From positions 976,921 through 1,040,920 of the forward strand of contig JBGAOY010000001.1 of the NCBI GenBank assembly GCA_044221555.1: a stretch of 64,000 nt of DNA, read 5' to 3'. Position numbers and translations under genes: made by a program. Numbering within the stretch: the stretch's first letter is position 1; every line of letters begins with the position of its first letter. Below the pieces are notes generated by a model, which had not been told where the DNA came from, did not search any database, and worked only from the letters and a program-made list of their open reading frames with translations. Of this stretch, positions 7,957 through 16,885 are shown one piece after another. This DNA comes from JAEUJM01 sp044221555 (lineage in GTDB: Bacteria > Actinomycetota > Acidimicrobiia > Acidimicrobiales > DATDAH01).

Positions 7957-9156
7957 ATCGCCTCCCGCACCCTCGCCCGCCTGTTCTCGCGCCGCACGCG
8001 AACGACGACGACGAACGACGCGCTCGAGGCCTGGCAGCGCTCGCGACACACGCCGTTCCGTGACAGCGTGTGCAACGCGCCGCTCACCAACATGTACTTC
8101 TGCGTGGACGGCCAGGTCGCGCCGTGTTGGCTCTACTTCCCGCACAAGCCGCCGCGGTGGAGCCCCGAACGCTCGATCACCGACATCTGGCGCGGCCCCG
8201 AGTTCACCAAGCTCCGCGAGGCCCACGCCCAGGGCCGCTTCCTGCCCAGCTGCCAGGTCTGCGAGCACAACATCGACACCGGCAACCTGCCGTTGGCCGC
8301 CGCCTACGACAACGAGCACCCCATCGGCGACTGGCCCACGATGCTCGAGCTCGAGCTGTCGAACCTGTGCAACCTCGAGTGCGTGATGTGCTCGGGTCAG
8401 CTCTCCTCGAAGATCCGGCGCAACCGCGACCACCTCCCGCCCCTCGTGAGCCCCTACGACGACTCCTTCGTCGACCAGGTGGCCGAGCTGCTCCCCCACC
8501 TCCACGAGCTGCGCTTCAACGGCGGCGAGCCCCTGATGCAGCCGATCGTGCACAAGATCGCCGACCGGGCGGCCGAGGTCCGGCCCGACCTCAAGATCAC
8601 CATCGCCACCAACGGCACCATCATCAACGACAAGGCCCGGCGGATGATGGAGCGCTGCAACGTGCACGTGAACATCTCCATCGACTCGCTCATCCCGGAG
8701 CGGTACGCGGAGATCCGCGTGCACGGGGTGCTCGAGGAGGTGCTGGCCAACTTCGAGGAGTACCGGGGGTACTGCCACGCCGACGGCCGGAACCTGGCCG
8801 TGATGGTGAACCCCATGCGGGTGAACTGGGACGAGATGGCCGATTTCGTCTGGTTCGCGGCCGAGCGGCAGGTGTTCCTCTGGTTCAACACCATCCGGTA
8901 CCCCGAGCACCTGGCGCTGCACAACCTCTCGGCCGGCGAGCTGTCCCACATCCACGACACCCTGGCCGCGAAGGACCTACCGGTTCCGGCCGAAGGGCCC
9001 GACGGCGACGCCTGCCGGGGCGCCCTCGAGGTCTACGAGCGGTTCGTGCACACGCAGCTGGCCACGTGGCGCGACGAGGCCGCCGATCGATCGGGCCCCG
9101 CCGCACCGGGGCCGGTGCCGGTGTCGATCAGCCCCAAGGCACCGACCTCGGGCTGA
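7957..9156 (+). CDS. Twitch-domain radical SAM protein, possible ATC start
   Basis: 399 residues if begun at ATC 7957, or 362 if begun at the in-frame GTG 8068. The GTG start would put the first auxiliary Cys (CNAPLTNMYF) at residue 2 and remove the N-terminal lead that the paralogues have (Cys24-26). The leaderless hexamer fits the ATC exactly. Auxiliary cysteines continue with APCW and SCQVC. The radical SAM motif is CNLECVMC at 138-145, then FNGGEPL and IATNGT. The C-terminus is short, without the PAS-like domain of its neighbours. It is transcribed toward the radical SAM gene on the opposite strand, with 3 bases between stops. Function beyond radical SAM chemistry is unknown. Confidence 0.8.
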   Translation: MASRTLARLFSRRTRTTTTNDALEAWQRSRHTPFRDSVCNAPLTNMYFCVDGQVAPCWLYFPHKPPRWSPERSITDIWRGPEFTKLREAHAQGRFLPSCQVCEHNIDTGNLPLAAAYDNEHPIGDWPTMLELELSNLCNLECVMCSGQLSSKIRRNRDHLPPLVSPYDDSFVDQVAELLPHLHELRFNGGEPLMQPIVHKIADRAAEVRPDLKITIATNGTIINDKARRMMERCNVHVNISIDSLIPERYAEIRVHGVLEEVLANFEEYRGYCHADGRNLAVMVNPMRVNWDEMADFVWFAAERQVFLWFNTIRYPEHLALHNLSAGELSHIHDTLAAKDLPVPAEGPDGDACRGALEVYERFVHTQLATWRDEAADRSGPAAPGPVPVSISPKAPTSG

Positions 9157-9159
9157 GCG

Positions 9160-10725
9160 TCAGGCCGGACCGTCCGCCTCCTCGGCGGCCAGCGGCAGCC
9201 GGGCGGTGGTGGTGGCCGTGAGCACCCCCCAGAAGGGCACCACGGCCGTGCGGAACCGCACGTCGCCGCCCTCGGGGTGGTGGGTGTAGGTCACCCAGGA
9301 GAACCCCTCACCGGCGGGCCCGACCTGGAGGTCCGACCGCCGGCCCAGGCGAGGGGCGACGTAGGTGGCGACGTCGTCGAGCGATCGGCCCACGAGGCCG
9401 TGCAGGTCGAGCGGCTCGGCCCATCCGGGCACCTCCACCTCCTCGATCGTGCCGGTGGGGGCGCGGAGCACGACCGGCGCCTGACCGGCCCAGGTCCGCA
9501 GCTCCTCCCGGAGGCGGTCCACCTCGGCGTCGTCGAGCGGCTGGGGCGCCAGGTCGACCACCGCGGTGGCCGCCGCGCCCTCACCGTCACCCGCGTCGTC
9601 GACCCCGCCGACCCCGTCGCACGCGTCGCCTCGGTCGTCGTCGGGCGGAGGCTTCGCGTAGGGGCGCAGGGCGACCGGGGACCCGGGCCCCGACGACGAC
9701 GCGTAGGCGTTGAGGTGGGCGAGGATCGTGTCCCACGAGTCGCGGTTGCGGGTGAGGCGCTCGCCCGCCCCCGACGCGGCCAGGGTGTCGGCGATGGCTT
9801 GGAGCTCCGCCGGCGGCAGGGTGAAGAGGCTGAGCTGCGGCGGGTAGTGCACCGGGATCACGTGCACGCCCACGTCGATCGCGTCGGCGTCGAGCAGGAA
9901 GTCGCCGAGCTCGTGCCAGTTGTGGCGCAGCAGGCAGTGGTTGAGGCAGAAGGCGCTGCCGTAGGCGCGGGTGGCGGCGAGGAACCGGTCGCGGTTGGCG
10001 ACCACCTCGTCGTGGCGCGAGCCGAGCCGGATGGCGTCGTTGACCGCCGCGGTGGTGCCGTCGATCGACACCGCCACGATCATGCGCAACGAGTGGAGGT
10101 AGTGCTCGACGCGGTCGTCCCACACGGTGCCGTTGGTGGTGACGTGCACCTCGGGGTGCAGGTCCATCTCGATGAGCAGGTCCCACACCCGCCGGCACTC
10201 CTGGGACAGGAACGGCTCGCCCCCGATGAAGACCGCCACCTCGATGTGGGGCAGCACCTCGCGCAACTCGTCGAAGAAGGCGTCGTCGTACGGGGACCGG
10301 AGGGCCGGACGGTGCTCGCGCTGGGCACGGATGGCCGACGACAGCTCCCCGTTGCACATCACGCACTGCAGGTTGCAGGTGTTCGAGAGCGCGAACTCGA
10401 CGCGCTTCGGCCACTCGAGGGTCACGTCGGGCTGCGGGTACCGGTCGAACTGCTCGGCATGGGTGTGCAGCCGCTCGCCGAGGCGGTAGTCCACCTCGCA
10501 GTCCTGGCAGCCCAGGCGGTAGTCGGCGGCGTCGAGGGCGGTGCGGAGGCGGGCCAGCGGCTCACCCCGCCAGATGTCCCCGATCGACGCCTCGCCGATC
10601 CGCCCCAGCGGGTACTTGTCGTTCACGCAGCAGGCGTGCACCTCGCCGGTCGGTGAGAAGCGCAGGGCCACGTGGGGCGCGCGGCAGGTGGCCGACGGCG
10701 CCGCCGGTCCGGCATCGGTGCTCAC
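9160..10725 (-). CDS. Twitch-domain radical SAM protein with C-terminal PAS-like domain
   Basis: 521 residues. Order of parts: auxiliary-cluster region (CRAPHVALRF, ACCVND, LGCQDC), radical SAM core with CNLQCVMC at 117-124, FIGGEPF and HVTTNGT, a low-complexity acidic linker, then about 126 residues (396-521) that align loosely with the C-terminal domains of the genes at 10819 and 47099 (GLVGRSLDDVATYV, then strands ending in VPFWGVLTATT). This looks like a PAS-type sensor or ligand-binding fold, but that is inference. GTG at 10725 is chosen from TACCCT 7 nt upstream. It is divergent from the gene at 10819. Confidence 0.82.
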   Translation of the reverse strand: MSTDAGPAAPSATCRAPHVALRFSPTGEVHACCVNDKYPLGRIGEASIGDIWRGEPLARLRTALDAADYRLGCQDCEVDYRLGERLHTHAEQFDRYPQPDVTLEWPKRVEFALSNTCNLQCVMCNGELSSAIRAQREHRPALRSPYDDAFFDELREVLPHIEVAVFIGGEPFLSQECRRVWDLLIEMDLHPEVHVTTNGTVWDDRVEHYLHSLRMIVAVSIDGTTAAVNDAIRLGSRHDEVVANRDRFLAATRAYGSAFCLNHCLLRHNWHELGDFLLDADAIDVGVHVIPVHYPPQLSLFTLPPAELQAIADTLAASGAGERLTRNRDSWDTILAHLNAYASSSGPGSPVALRPYAKPPPDDDRGDACDGVGGVDDAGDGEGAAATAVVDLAPQPLDDAEVDRLREELRTWAGQAPVVLRAPTGTIEEVEVPGWAEPLDLHGLVGRSLDDVATYVAPRLGRRSDLQVGPAGEGFSWVTYTHHPEGGDVRFRTAVVPFWGVLTATTTARLPLAAEEADGPA

Positions 10726-10732
10726 CGCGGTC

Positions 10733-10738
10733 AGGGTA
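10733..10738 (-). promoter_or_regulatory. -10 hexamer TACCCT, leaderless start
   Basis: Minus-strand TACCCT with a 7-nt spacer to the GTG at 10725. Confidence 0.5.
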
Positions 10739-10805
10739 GGCCCTCCGCGCCGCCACGAACCGCCCGCACCCCTCCGTACACTGCCGACCGGGTGCCCACC
10801 GGAGC

Positions 10806-10812
10806 GAGGAGG
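10806..10812 (+). promoter_or_regulatory. Shine-Dalgarno GAGGAGG deciding a TTG start
   Basis: GAGGAGG lies 6 nt before the TTG at 10819. The TTG start also makes the N-terminus match, residue for residue in length, that of the paralogue at 47099 (first Cys at residue 24 in both). A GTG at 10792 downstream of TACACT (10777-10782) is the alternative. Confidence 0.6.
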
Positions 10813-10818
10813 TCGACG

Positions 10819-12444
10819 TTGCTGCCCGCACAGCGCGAAGCGTTCGACCAGGGGCGCGACTTCTCCCGCAAGGCGGTGCGGTCCATCTGCTACGCCCCCT
10901 TCACCTCGATGTACCTCGATCCCCACGGCGACGTGCTGGCGTGCTGCCAGAACACCGAGCACCTCCTCGGCAACGTGGCCGAGTCGTCGCTGAGCCAGAT
11001 CTGGCACGGCGAGCCGGCCGAGGAGTTGCGGGCCGCGCTCACGGCCTACGACCTGAGCCGTGGTTGTCGCTTCTGCGCCTGGCAGGTGGACGACGGCAAC
11101 CCCCGGGCGGCCTACACCCAGAGCTTCGAGGGCATCGAGGTCGACGCCGAGCGGCCCGAGTGGCCGCGACGCCTCGAATTCGCGATCAGCAACACGTGCA
11201 ACCTCGAGTGCGTGATGTGCAACGGCGAGTGGTCCTCGATGATCCGGTCGCGCCGTGAGGGCCGGGCGCCGCTGCCCACGGTGTACGGCGACCGCTTCTT
11301 CGACGAGCTGCGGCCCTTCCTGCACCACCTCCACGAGGCCCGGTTCCTCGGCGGCGAGCCCTTCCTGGCGGCCGAGACGCTGCGGATCATGGACCTCATG
11401 GTCGAGGAAGGCGTCGAGGTGCCGTGCCATCTCACGACCAACGGGACGCAGTGGAACGAGCGGGTCGAGCGCATCCTCGACCGCCTCCCCGTGTCGCTGG
11501 CCGTGTCGCTGGACGGGGTCACCGCGGAGACCGTGGAGGCCATCCGCGTCGGGGCGTCCCACGCCCGGTTGATGGAGAACCTGGCCCGGTACCGGGCCTA
11601 CACGACCGAGCGAGGCACGTCGCTCGATCTCACGTTCTGCTTCATGCGCCAGAACTGGCACGAGTTCGGCGACTACCTGCGCTTCGGCGACGAGTGGGGT
11701 TGCCGCGTGTACGTGAACACGGTGATCCACCCGAAGTTCGGGCTCTACCACCTGCCGCTCGCCGAGTTCGACGCCGTCGTCGAGCGCCTCGAGGCCCAGG
11801 ACCGGGTGCTCCGCGACCAGCTCACGTTGAACCGCGACCTCTGGATCAGCGAGCTCGACCGGCTGCGGGCCTGGAGCGAGCGCGCCCACCTGGAGCAGGA
11901 CACGGCGGTCGACGCGCCGTACCGCTCGATCACCCCGCGCGAGGTGTACTTCCGCGAGCAGGAGGCGGCCACGCTCCCCGCCGCGCTGCGCGCCGACGCC
12001 TCCGCCGCCGCCCACTCCGACAGCTCGGGGTGGACGGAGGCCGCCGTGGTCGAACGGGCACAGGCCGGCATGGTCGACCACCGGATCTCCGTGCTGCGCA
12101 CCGACGGCGGCGAGGTGGTGCGATCGGTCGAGGGCGGCACCGACGAGTCGGGCGTGGCCACGTTCATGGGTGTACCGGCCACCGAGTGCCTGGGCCGACC
12201 GTTCGCCGAGGTGGCCGACGCGCTGACCGAGGTGCACGGCGACCACGTTCGGCCCGTTCGCGACGAGGTCGTCGACGGCGCCGCGGTCCGCCACGTCATC
12301 TTCCGCCGGGGCGACGACGCCGCCGCCACGTACCTCCAGGTGTGGTCGTTCCCCGTGCACGACGGCGACGCCTACGCCGGCTCGGTCACCGCGGCCGCCT
12401 GGTCCGAGCACCCACCGCCGTGGGCCGGCGCGGCAACCGAGTAG
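10819..12444 (+). CDS. Twitch-domain radical SAM protein with C-terminal PAS-like domain
   Basis: 541 residues from a TTG start set by a strong ribosome site. CYAPFTSMYLD with Cys24, ACCQN and GCRFCAWQ form the auxiliary-cluster region. CNLECVMC is at 127-134, followed by FLGGEPF and HLTTNGTQW. The last ~130 residues (VVRSVEGGTDESG, FMGVPATECLGRPFAEV, then YLQVWSFPVHDGDAYAGSVTAAAW) have the helix-then-antiparallel-strand pattern and the LGRPF turn of PAS domains. It is closest to the gene at 47099 in every part. The PAS-like domain could bind the substrate or a carrier, or sense redox or ligand state; nothing in the sequence decides this. Confidence 0.85.
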   Translation: MLPAQREAFDQGRDFSRKAVRSICYAPFTSMYLDPHGDVLACCQNTEHLLGNVAESSLSQIWHGEPAEELRAALTAYDLSRGCRFCAWQVDDGNPRAAYTQSFEGIEVDAERPEWPRRLEFAISNTCNLECVMCNGEWSSMIRSRREGRAPLPTVYGDRFFDELRPFLHHLHEARFLGGEPFLAAETLRIMDLMVEEGVEVPCHLTTNGTQWNERVERILDRLPVSLAVSLDGVTAETVEAIRVGASHARLMENLARYRAYTTERGTSLDLTFCFMRQNWHEFGDYLRFGDEWGCRVYVNTVIHPKFGLYHLPLAEFDAVVERLEAQDRVLRDQLTLNRDLWISELDRLRAWSERAHLEQDTAVDAPYRSITPREVYFREQEAATLPAALRADASAAAHSDSSGWTEAAVVERAQAGMVDHRISVLRTDGGEVVRSVEGGTDESGVATFMGVPATECLGRPFAEVADALTEVHGDHVRPVRDEVVDGAAVRHVIFRRGDDAAATYLQVWSFPVHDGDAYAGSVTAAAWSEHPPPWAGAATE

Positions 12445-12463
12445 CGGAGGTCGGCCGGTCCGA

Positions 12464-13987
12464 TCAGCCCAGCTCGGCGCTGATCAACTGCCAGAGCTCC
12501 TCCCCCACCACCCGGGCCCCCCGCTCGTTGGTCAGCACGCCGTCGATGTAGACCGCACCGGGCTCGGCGTCGAGGGCGGCGCTGAGGTCGACCGCTCCGT
12601 CCCGCCCCTGGTCCGGCGCCGCCGCCAGCCGGCGGTACGCACCGCCGTCCCCGGTCACCCCCCGGGCCGCCTGCCAGGAGAACAGGGTGTCGACGCCGTG
12701 CTCCGCGGCCGCGAAGGCGGCGAGGTCCACGCTGCGGCGATGAAGGTCGGCCACCCGCTCCTCGAGGCCCGGCTCGTCGGCGGCCGCGGCCTGATAGCCG
12801 AACACGTGCTGGAGGCGGTCGAGCACGCGGTTCACCACGCTGGTCTCCCGGTAGTCGTCCCACCAGCCCTGGGCCTGCTCGCGGGCGCTGTCGCGACCCG
12901 TGAGGGCCTCGGTCACCCCCCGGACGTTGTAGTGGGTGGGGTCGCGGCTCGGGTCCTCGAGCTGCACCGCCACGTCGGCGGCACCGTCGTAGAACACGAC
13001 GAGGTCCGGCGGGGGCCGCACGGCCAGTTCCTGCTCGAGCAGGAGCGCCGCCTGCCAGCTGGTGTAGCCAGGCTGGCCGAGGTTCACCGCGCGGATCGGC
13101 GTGCCGGCGTCCTCGGCCGCCCGCGCCACCTCCGACGGGACGGTGTGGAGGTCGCGCTGGCCCTCACCCCACAGCGCGGCGCCGCCGAGGAACCACACCT
13201 CGGGCGCGTCGGCGGGGAGGTCGTCGGGCTCGTAGGAGCGTCGCACGGCGCCCTGGGCCTGGATGTAGCGCCCGTCGGTCGCCGCGACGCGGCTCAGGAT
13301 GAACGGGTGGAACTCGTAGTCGAGCGCCCGGAACTCCCGCCAGTAGTCACGGGCCCACCCGTCGCCGGCCATCGCGGGCGATGCCGCCAGCTCGCCGGCG
13401 GTCTGCTCGGAGACCGCGGCCGCGACGGGCATGTCGTGGCTGCCGAACCACTCGTCCCAGGTCCAGCCCAGCGCGTAGTTGAGCACCAGCGCGATGACCA
13501 CCCACCCGATCACCCGCACCGAGAGGTAGGCCACCCGAAACACCGGCCCGGGCGCCGCGCGCTCGCCCTCCGGGGCGTACGGGCGCCGTGACGTGGGTGC
13601 ACGGCCGTCCGACCGCGGGGCCCAGTGCCCGGCCGCGTGTGCGCGTCGGCCCGGGGTGAGCGGGTCACGACCGAACACCCTGGCCAGCACCGAGAGCGGC
13701 AGGAACACCAGTGCCTCGACCACGCCGAGGAGGACGGCGGTGAGCCCGTGGCCCACGGCCCGCCCCACCGCGGCGAGCACGGCCTCGATCCGCGCCGCCA
13801 CCGTGGGTCGGACCGCGGTGGCCACGGCCAAGAGCACCGCCACGACCGCGACCGCGAGCGCGGCCCCGCCCAGGCCGATCCACCCGAGCAGCGCGGCGAT
13901 GGCGAACGGGGCGGCGACGCGCAGCAACGCCCGCCACGGGCGTGATGGTGCCGGCGCGGTCGGAGCGACCTCGTCCCAACCGGTCAC
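12464..13987 (-). CDS. SGNH-hydrolase-like membrane protein, catalytic residues lost
   Basis: 507 residues. Hydrophobic segments near residues 20-60, 85-110 and 165-190 anchor it in the membrane, with the SGNH-like domain following and probably outside. The paralogues at 13984, 15333, 16886 and 24699 have GGSTL or GGSTM for the nucleophile, a block-III Asn (such as YHGFNE or YDGxND) and DxxHTNE. Here these read GGAAL (Ala270), YDGAAD and DGVLTNE, so Ser, Asn and His are all replaced while the surrounding residues are kept. It is therefore probably a non-catalytic partner or binding protein of the two active-looking paralogues encoded upstream in the same overlapping operon (GTGA overlap). Family usual length; no frameshift seen. 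Confidence 0.8.
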   Translation of the reverse strand: MTGWDEVAPTAPAPSRPWRALLRVAAPFAIAALLGWIGLGGAALAVAVVAVLLAVATAVRPTVAARIEAVLAAVGRAVGHGLTAVLLGVVEALVFLPLSVLARVFGRDPLTPGRRAHAAGHWAPRSDGRAPTSRRPYAPEGERAAPGPVFRVAYLSVRVIGWVVIALVLNYALGWTWDEWFGSHDMPVAAAVSEQTAGELAASPAMAGDGWARDYWREFRALDYEFHPFILSRVAATDGRYIQAQGAVRRSYEPDDLPADAPEVWFLGGAALWGEGQRDLHTVPSEVARAAEDAGTPIRAVNLGQPGYTSWQAALLLEQELAVRPPPDLVVFYDGAADVAVQLEDPSRDPTHYNVRGVTEALTGRDSAREQAQGWWDDYRETSVVNRVLDRLQHVFGYQAAAADEPGLEERVADLHRRSVDLAAFAAAEHGVDTLFSWQAARGVTGDGGAYRRLAAAPDQGRDGAVDLSAALDAEPGAVYIDGVLTNERGARVVGEELWQLISAELG

Positions 13988-15336
13988 GGCCCGCTCACCC
14001 CCGCCAGCCTGAGGGCCACGGAGGGCCACATGGCCTCGGCCACGAGCCGGGCGCCGAGCTCGTTCGTGTGGATCCCGTCGATGAACACGGGGGACGGCGG
14101 GTCGTCGAGCGCGTCGGAGATGTCGATCCCGCCACCCACGCCGGCGACGCGGTCGGTCAGCTCGTCGTAGGGCAGCCACTCGCCGGTCGGCTGCCAGAAC
14201 ACCAGTGGCGCCATCCCGTGCTCTCCCGCCACGTGGTGCAGGAGCGCCATGGTGCGACGGTAGATGGCGTCGGCGTTGTCGACCGCCGCGGCCATCTCCT
14301 CGGGAGGGGGCTGGTAGTACGGCTCGTCGGCCCCCGCCGGTCGGATCGCCCCGAGCTGCTGGATGCCGTGGAGCAGCTTGTGGACCGCGCTGGTCTGCAC
14401 GTAGTCGCGCCGCACGGACGGCTCACCGGCATCGACCTGCCCGGGCAGCGGTGGCGCCCAACCGAAGGCGTCGGCGATGACGGTGAGCTGGAAGATCGTG
14501 GGTTGACGGCTCAGGTTCTCGGGCGCCTCGGTCTGGGTGGAGAGCTCGTTGAACCCGTGGTAGAAGACCACCAGGTCCGGGGGCGAGCGGTCGGCCAGCT
14601 CCCGCTCGAACACCAGGAGCTCCTGGAACGCCGAGTAGCCCCGGATGCCGAAGTTGACCACGCGCACGGGGGTCCCGGCGGCCTCGGCCAGGCGCGCCAC
14701 CTCTGACGGGATCGTGTGCTGGTCACGCTGCCCCTCGCCCCACAGCGTCGAGCCACCGAAGAACCACACCACGGGCAGGTCGCGCCCATCGGCTCCCGAC
14801 GGTTCGTAGGACTCCCGGATCCCGTCCTCGGTGTTCACGTAGCGCCCGTGCACCGGTGCCTCCCGCTGGCCGACGTAGGGCACGTAGGACCAACTCATGG
14901 CGGTGAGCTCCGCGAAGTAGCGCTCGGCCCACGGCGACCCGGCCATCGCCGGGAGATCCACCCGCGGGTCGTCGGTCGGCGGGAGGTCGGTCGCGGCCAA
15001 TTGGAGCGCGTCGATGGGCCGGTCCGGCTCGGTCACCCGCTCCCACAGGGCACCCGCGACCCAGTCGACCGCCACGAGGAGCACCACGCACCCGACCGTG
15101 GCCGGCACCACGTGCACCACGGCGGAGCGCACACCCCGCCCGATCACCCGCAGGGCCCTTCCGGTGCGCTCGGCGACCACGGCGACCGAGAGTGCCTCCC
15201 GGGCCCGCCCGGCGCGCTCGACCGCCCGGCTCGCCCGCCGCCGAAGGTGCGCGACGGTCGCGGGCCGCCCTGCCCGGAGCCACCACACCTGGCCGAACAC
15301 GACCCCGGCGAGGACGAGGGCGACGACCGCGGTCAC
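13984..15336 (-). CDS. Membrane-anchored SGNH/GDSL-type hydrolase or acyltransferase
   Basis: 450 residues. An N-terminal hydrophobic segment (VVALVLAGVVFG) and a second around VVPATVGCVVLLVAVDWVAG precede the catalytic domain. FFGGSTLWGEGQ supplies the nucleophile Ser196, YHGFNE the oxyanion-site Asn and DGIHTNELG the Asp-His pair. SGNH proteins of this membrane-linked type often add or remove O-acetyl groups on surface polysaccharides; that role is inferred from glycan-gene context. GTG start overlaps the stop of the upstream paralogue (GTGA), and its own stop overlaps the start of the catalytically dead paralogue, so the three are translated as a set. Confidence 0.82.
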   Translation of the reverse strand: MTAVVALVLAGVVFGQVWWLRAGRPATVAHLRRRASRAVERAGRAREALSVAVVAERTGRALRVIGRGVRSAVVHVVPATVGCVVLLVAVDWVAGALWERVTEPDRPIDALQLAATDLPPTDDPRVDLPAMAGSPWAERYFAELTAMSWSYVPYVGQREAPVHGRYVNTEDGIRESYEPSGADGRDLPVVWFFGGSTLWGEGQRDQHTIPSEVARLAEAAGTPVRVVNFGIRGYSAFQELLVFERELADRSPPDLVVFYHGFNELSTQTEAPENLSRQPTIFQLTVIADAFGWAPPLPGQVDAGEPSVRRDYVQTSAVHKLLHGIQQLGAIRPAGADEPYYQPPPEEMAAAVDNADAIYRRTMALLHHVAGEHGMAPLVFWQPTGEWLPYDELTDRVAGVGGGIDISDALDDPPSPVFIDGIHTNELGARLVAEAMWPSVALRLAGVSGP

Positions 15337-16775
15337 GGTCCGGATGCCCCGTCGACCATCGGGGCGAGGTGCGCCCAGATGGCGTCGGCCGACAGGCGGG
15401 CACCCAGCTCGTTGGTGTGGACCGCGTCGATGTAGATCGGCCCCGGCGGGTGCGCCAGCGCGTCGGAGATGTCGATCCCCCCACCGATCGCGGCCATCCG
15501 CTCGCTTTCTTCGTAGTACTGGCTCGACACCTCCTCGGTGCCGGCGGGCTGCCAGAAGATCGCGGTCGGCACGTCGTGGTCGCTGGCCTCGTGGCGGATC
15601 AGTGCGACGCTGCGCCGGTAGATCTGCTCGCTCTCCGCGGTGGCCCGCTCGATCGCGGCCGGCGTCGGCTGGTGCGGCGGCTCCTCGGCGCCGGCCGGTG
15701 GGGCCACGAGGCGCCCGCCGGCCCGGAGGAGGCGTGTCGCCACGCTCGTGCGCACGTACGCCTCCCGCACCGACGGCTCGGGGGGCGGTTGCTGGCCGGG
15801 CAGGGGTGGGGCGCGGTGGAACGCGTCGGCGGTCACGTCGATCTGGAAGATCGAGGGCTGCGAGCCCATGTTCGACGGCGACTCCAACAAGCTGTAGACC
15901 TCGTTGATGCCGTGGTAGAAGACCACCAGGTCGGGCGGATCCCGCCGGGCCAGCGCCTGCTCGAACACCAGGAACTCCTGGAAGGTGGTGTAGCCCCGCA
16001 CGCCGAAGTTCGACACCCGCAGGGTCACGCCGTCGGCCTCGGCCAGGCGGGCCACCTCCGACGGGATCGTGTGACCGTCGCGCTGGCCCTCCCCCCACAG
16101 GGTGGAGCCGCCGAAGAACCAGACGTCGACCGCGTCGTCCCCATCGGCCCCCGGTGGCTCGTACGACGCCCGGACACCACCGACCGAGTTGATGTAGCGG
16201 CCGTGCACGGCCACCTCCCGCGGCCCGACGTAGGGCACGTAGGTGAAGGGCACCGCCGCGAGCTCGGCGAAGTAGCGCTCGGCCCAGGGCGACCCGGCCA
16301 TGGCCGGTGCATCCACCCGATCGTCGGCGGCGGGCGGGAGCTCGGTGGTGGCCAGCGCCAAGGCGTCCGGGACGTCGACCGGGGTGCCCGCCAGGCGGTC
16401 CCACGCACGACCCAGGCCCCAGTCCAGGGCCACGAGCAGGGCCAGGCATCCCACCGCGGCGGGGACCAGGCGGGTCAGCGCCACCCCCGCCGCCCGCCCC
16501 GCGGCACCCGCCGCCCGCGCCGCTGCCCCCAACGCACGACCCGGGCTGCCCGTCGCGCGACTCGTGGTGCGACGATCCGGCCCGGTGAGCGCGGCCGCGA
16601 TGGCGGCGGCGCGCTCCGGGGCACGCGGTGACAGCCAGGCGTACTGCAGGCAGGCGACCGCCACCACCGCGGCCAGCAGCGGGCCGACCACCAGCGCGGC
16701 CACGACCACCAACGGGATCAGCGGCACGCTCAACCACCCCGGAGACCGGCGTTCCCCATCCTGGCGTGCCGGCAT
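15333..16775 (-). CDS. Membrane-anchored SGNH/GDSL-type hydrolase or acyltransferase
   Basis: 480 residues and first gene of a three-paralogue operon. Hydrophobic segments VPLIPLVVVAALVVGPLLAA and LVPAAVGCLALLVALDWGLG frame an Ala/Arg-rich stretch. The catalytic domain has FFGGSTLWGEGQ (Ser224), YHGINEV and DAVHTNELG, all intact. The stretch AMAGSPWAERYFAEL...YVPYVG...GRYIN is shared with the next gene and marks a recent duplication. ATG at 16775 is the leaderless start after TACTGT. Predicted to act outside the membrane on a glycan substituent (inference). Confidence 0.82.
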   Translation of the reverse strand: MPARQDGERRSPGWLSVPLIPLVVVAALVVGPLLAAVVAVACLQYAWLSPRAPERAAAIAAALTGPDRRTTSRATGSPGRALGAAARAAGAAGRAAGVALTRLVPAAVGCLALLVALDWGLGRAWDRLAGTPVDVPDALALATTELPPAADDRVDAPAMAGSPWAERYFAELAAVPFTYVPYVGPREVAVHGRYINSVGGVRASYEPPGADGDDAVDVWFFGGSTLWGEGQRDGHTIPSEVARLAEADGVTLRVSNFGVRGYTTFQEFLVFEQALARRDPPDLVVFYHGINEVYSLLESPSNMGSQPSIFQIDVTADAFHRAPPLPGQQPPPEPSVREAYVRTSVATRLLRAGGRLVAPPAGAEEPPHQPTPAAIERATAESEQIYRRSVALIRHEASDHDVPTAIFWQPAGTEEVSSQYYEESERMAAIGGGIDISDALAHPPGPIYIDAVHTNELGARLSADAIWAHLAPMVDGASGP

Positions 16776-16782
16776 CGGCGCC

Positions 16783-16788
16783 ACAGTA
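16783..16788 (-). promoter_or_regulatory. -10 hexamer TACTGT, leaderless start of the SGNH operon
   Basis: Minus-strand TACTGT with a 7-nt spacer to the ATG at 16775. The divergent hexamer TAGTGT is at 16871-16876. Confidence 0.5.
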
Positions 16789-16870
16789 GCGATGGCCTCT
16801 TCATGCCCGGCCGCGCCCGGCGACCGCACCCGGCGGCCCGGGCGCGCCCCCGAGCACCGGAGCCTGCCTC

Positions 16871-16876
16871 TAGTGT
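16871..16876 (+). promoter_or_regulatory. -10 hexamer TAGTGT upstream of the SGNH gene at 16886
   Basis: TAGTGT with a 9-nt spacer to the ATG, slightly longer than most in the window. Confidence 0.4.
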
Positions 16877-16885
16877 CAACACGCG

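Noticed and set aside
15192..16631. Long plus-strand frame opposite the SGNH operon
   Set aside because: The minus-strand frame has clear SGNH motifs and overlapping starts/stops; the plus-strand translation has none.
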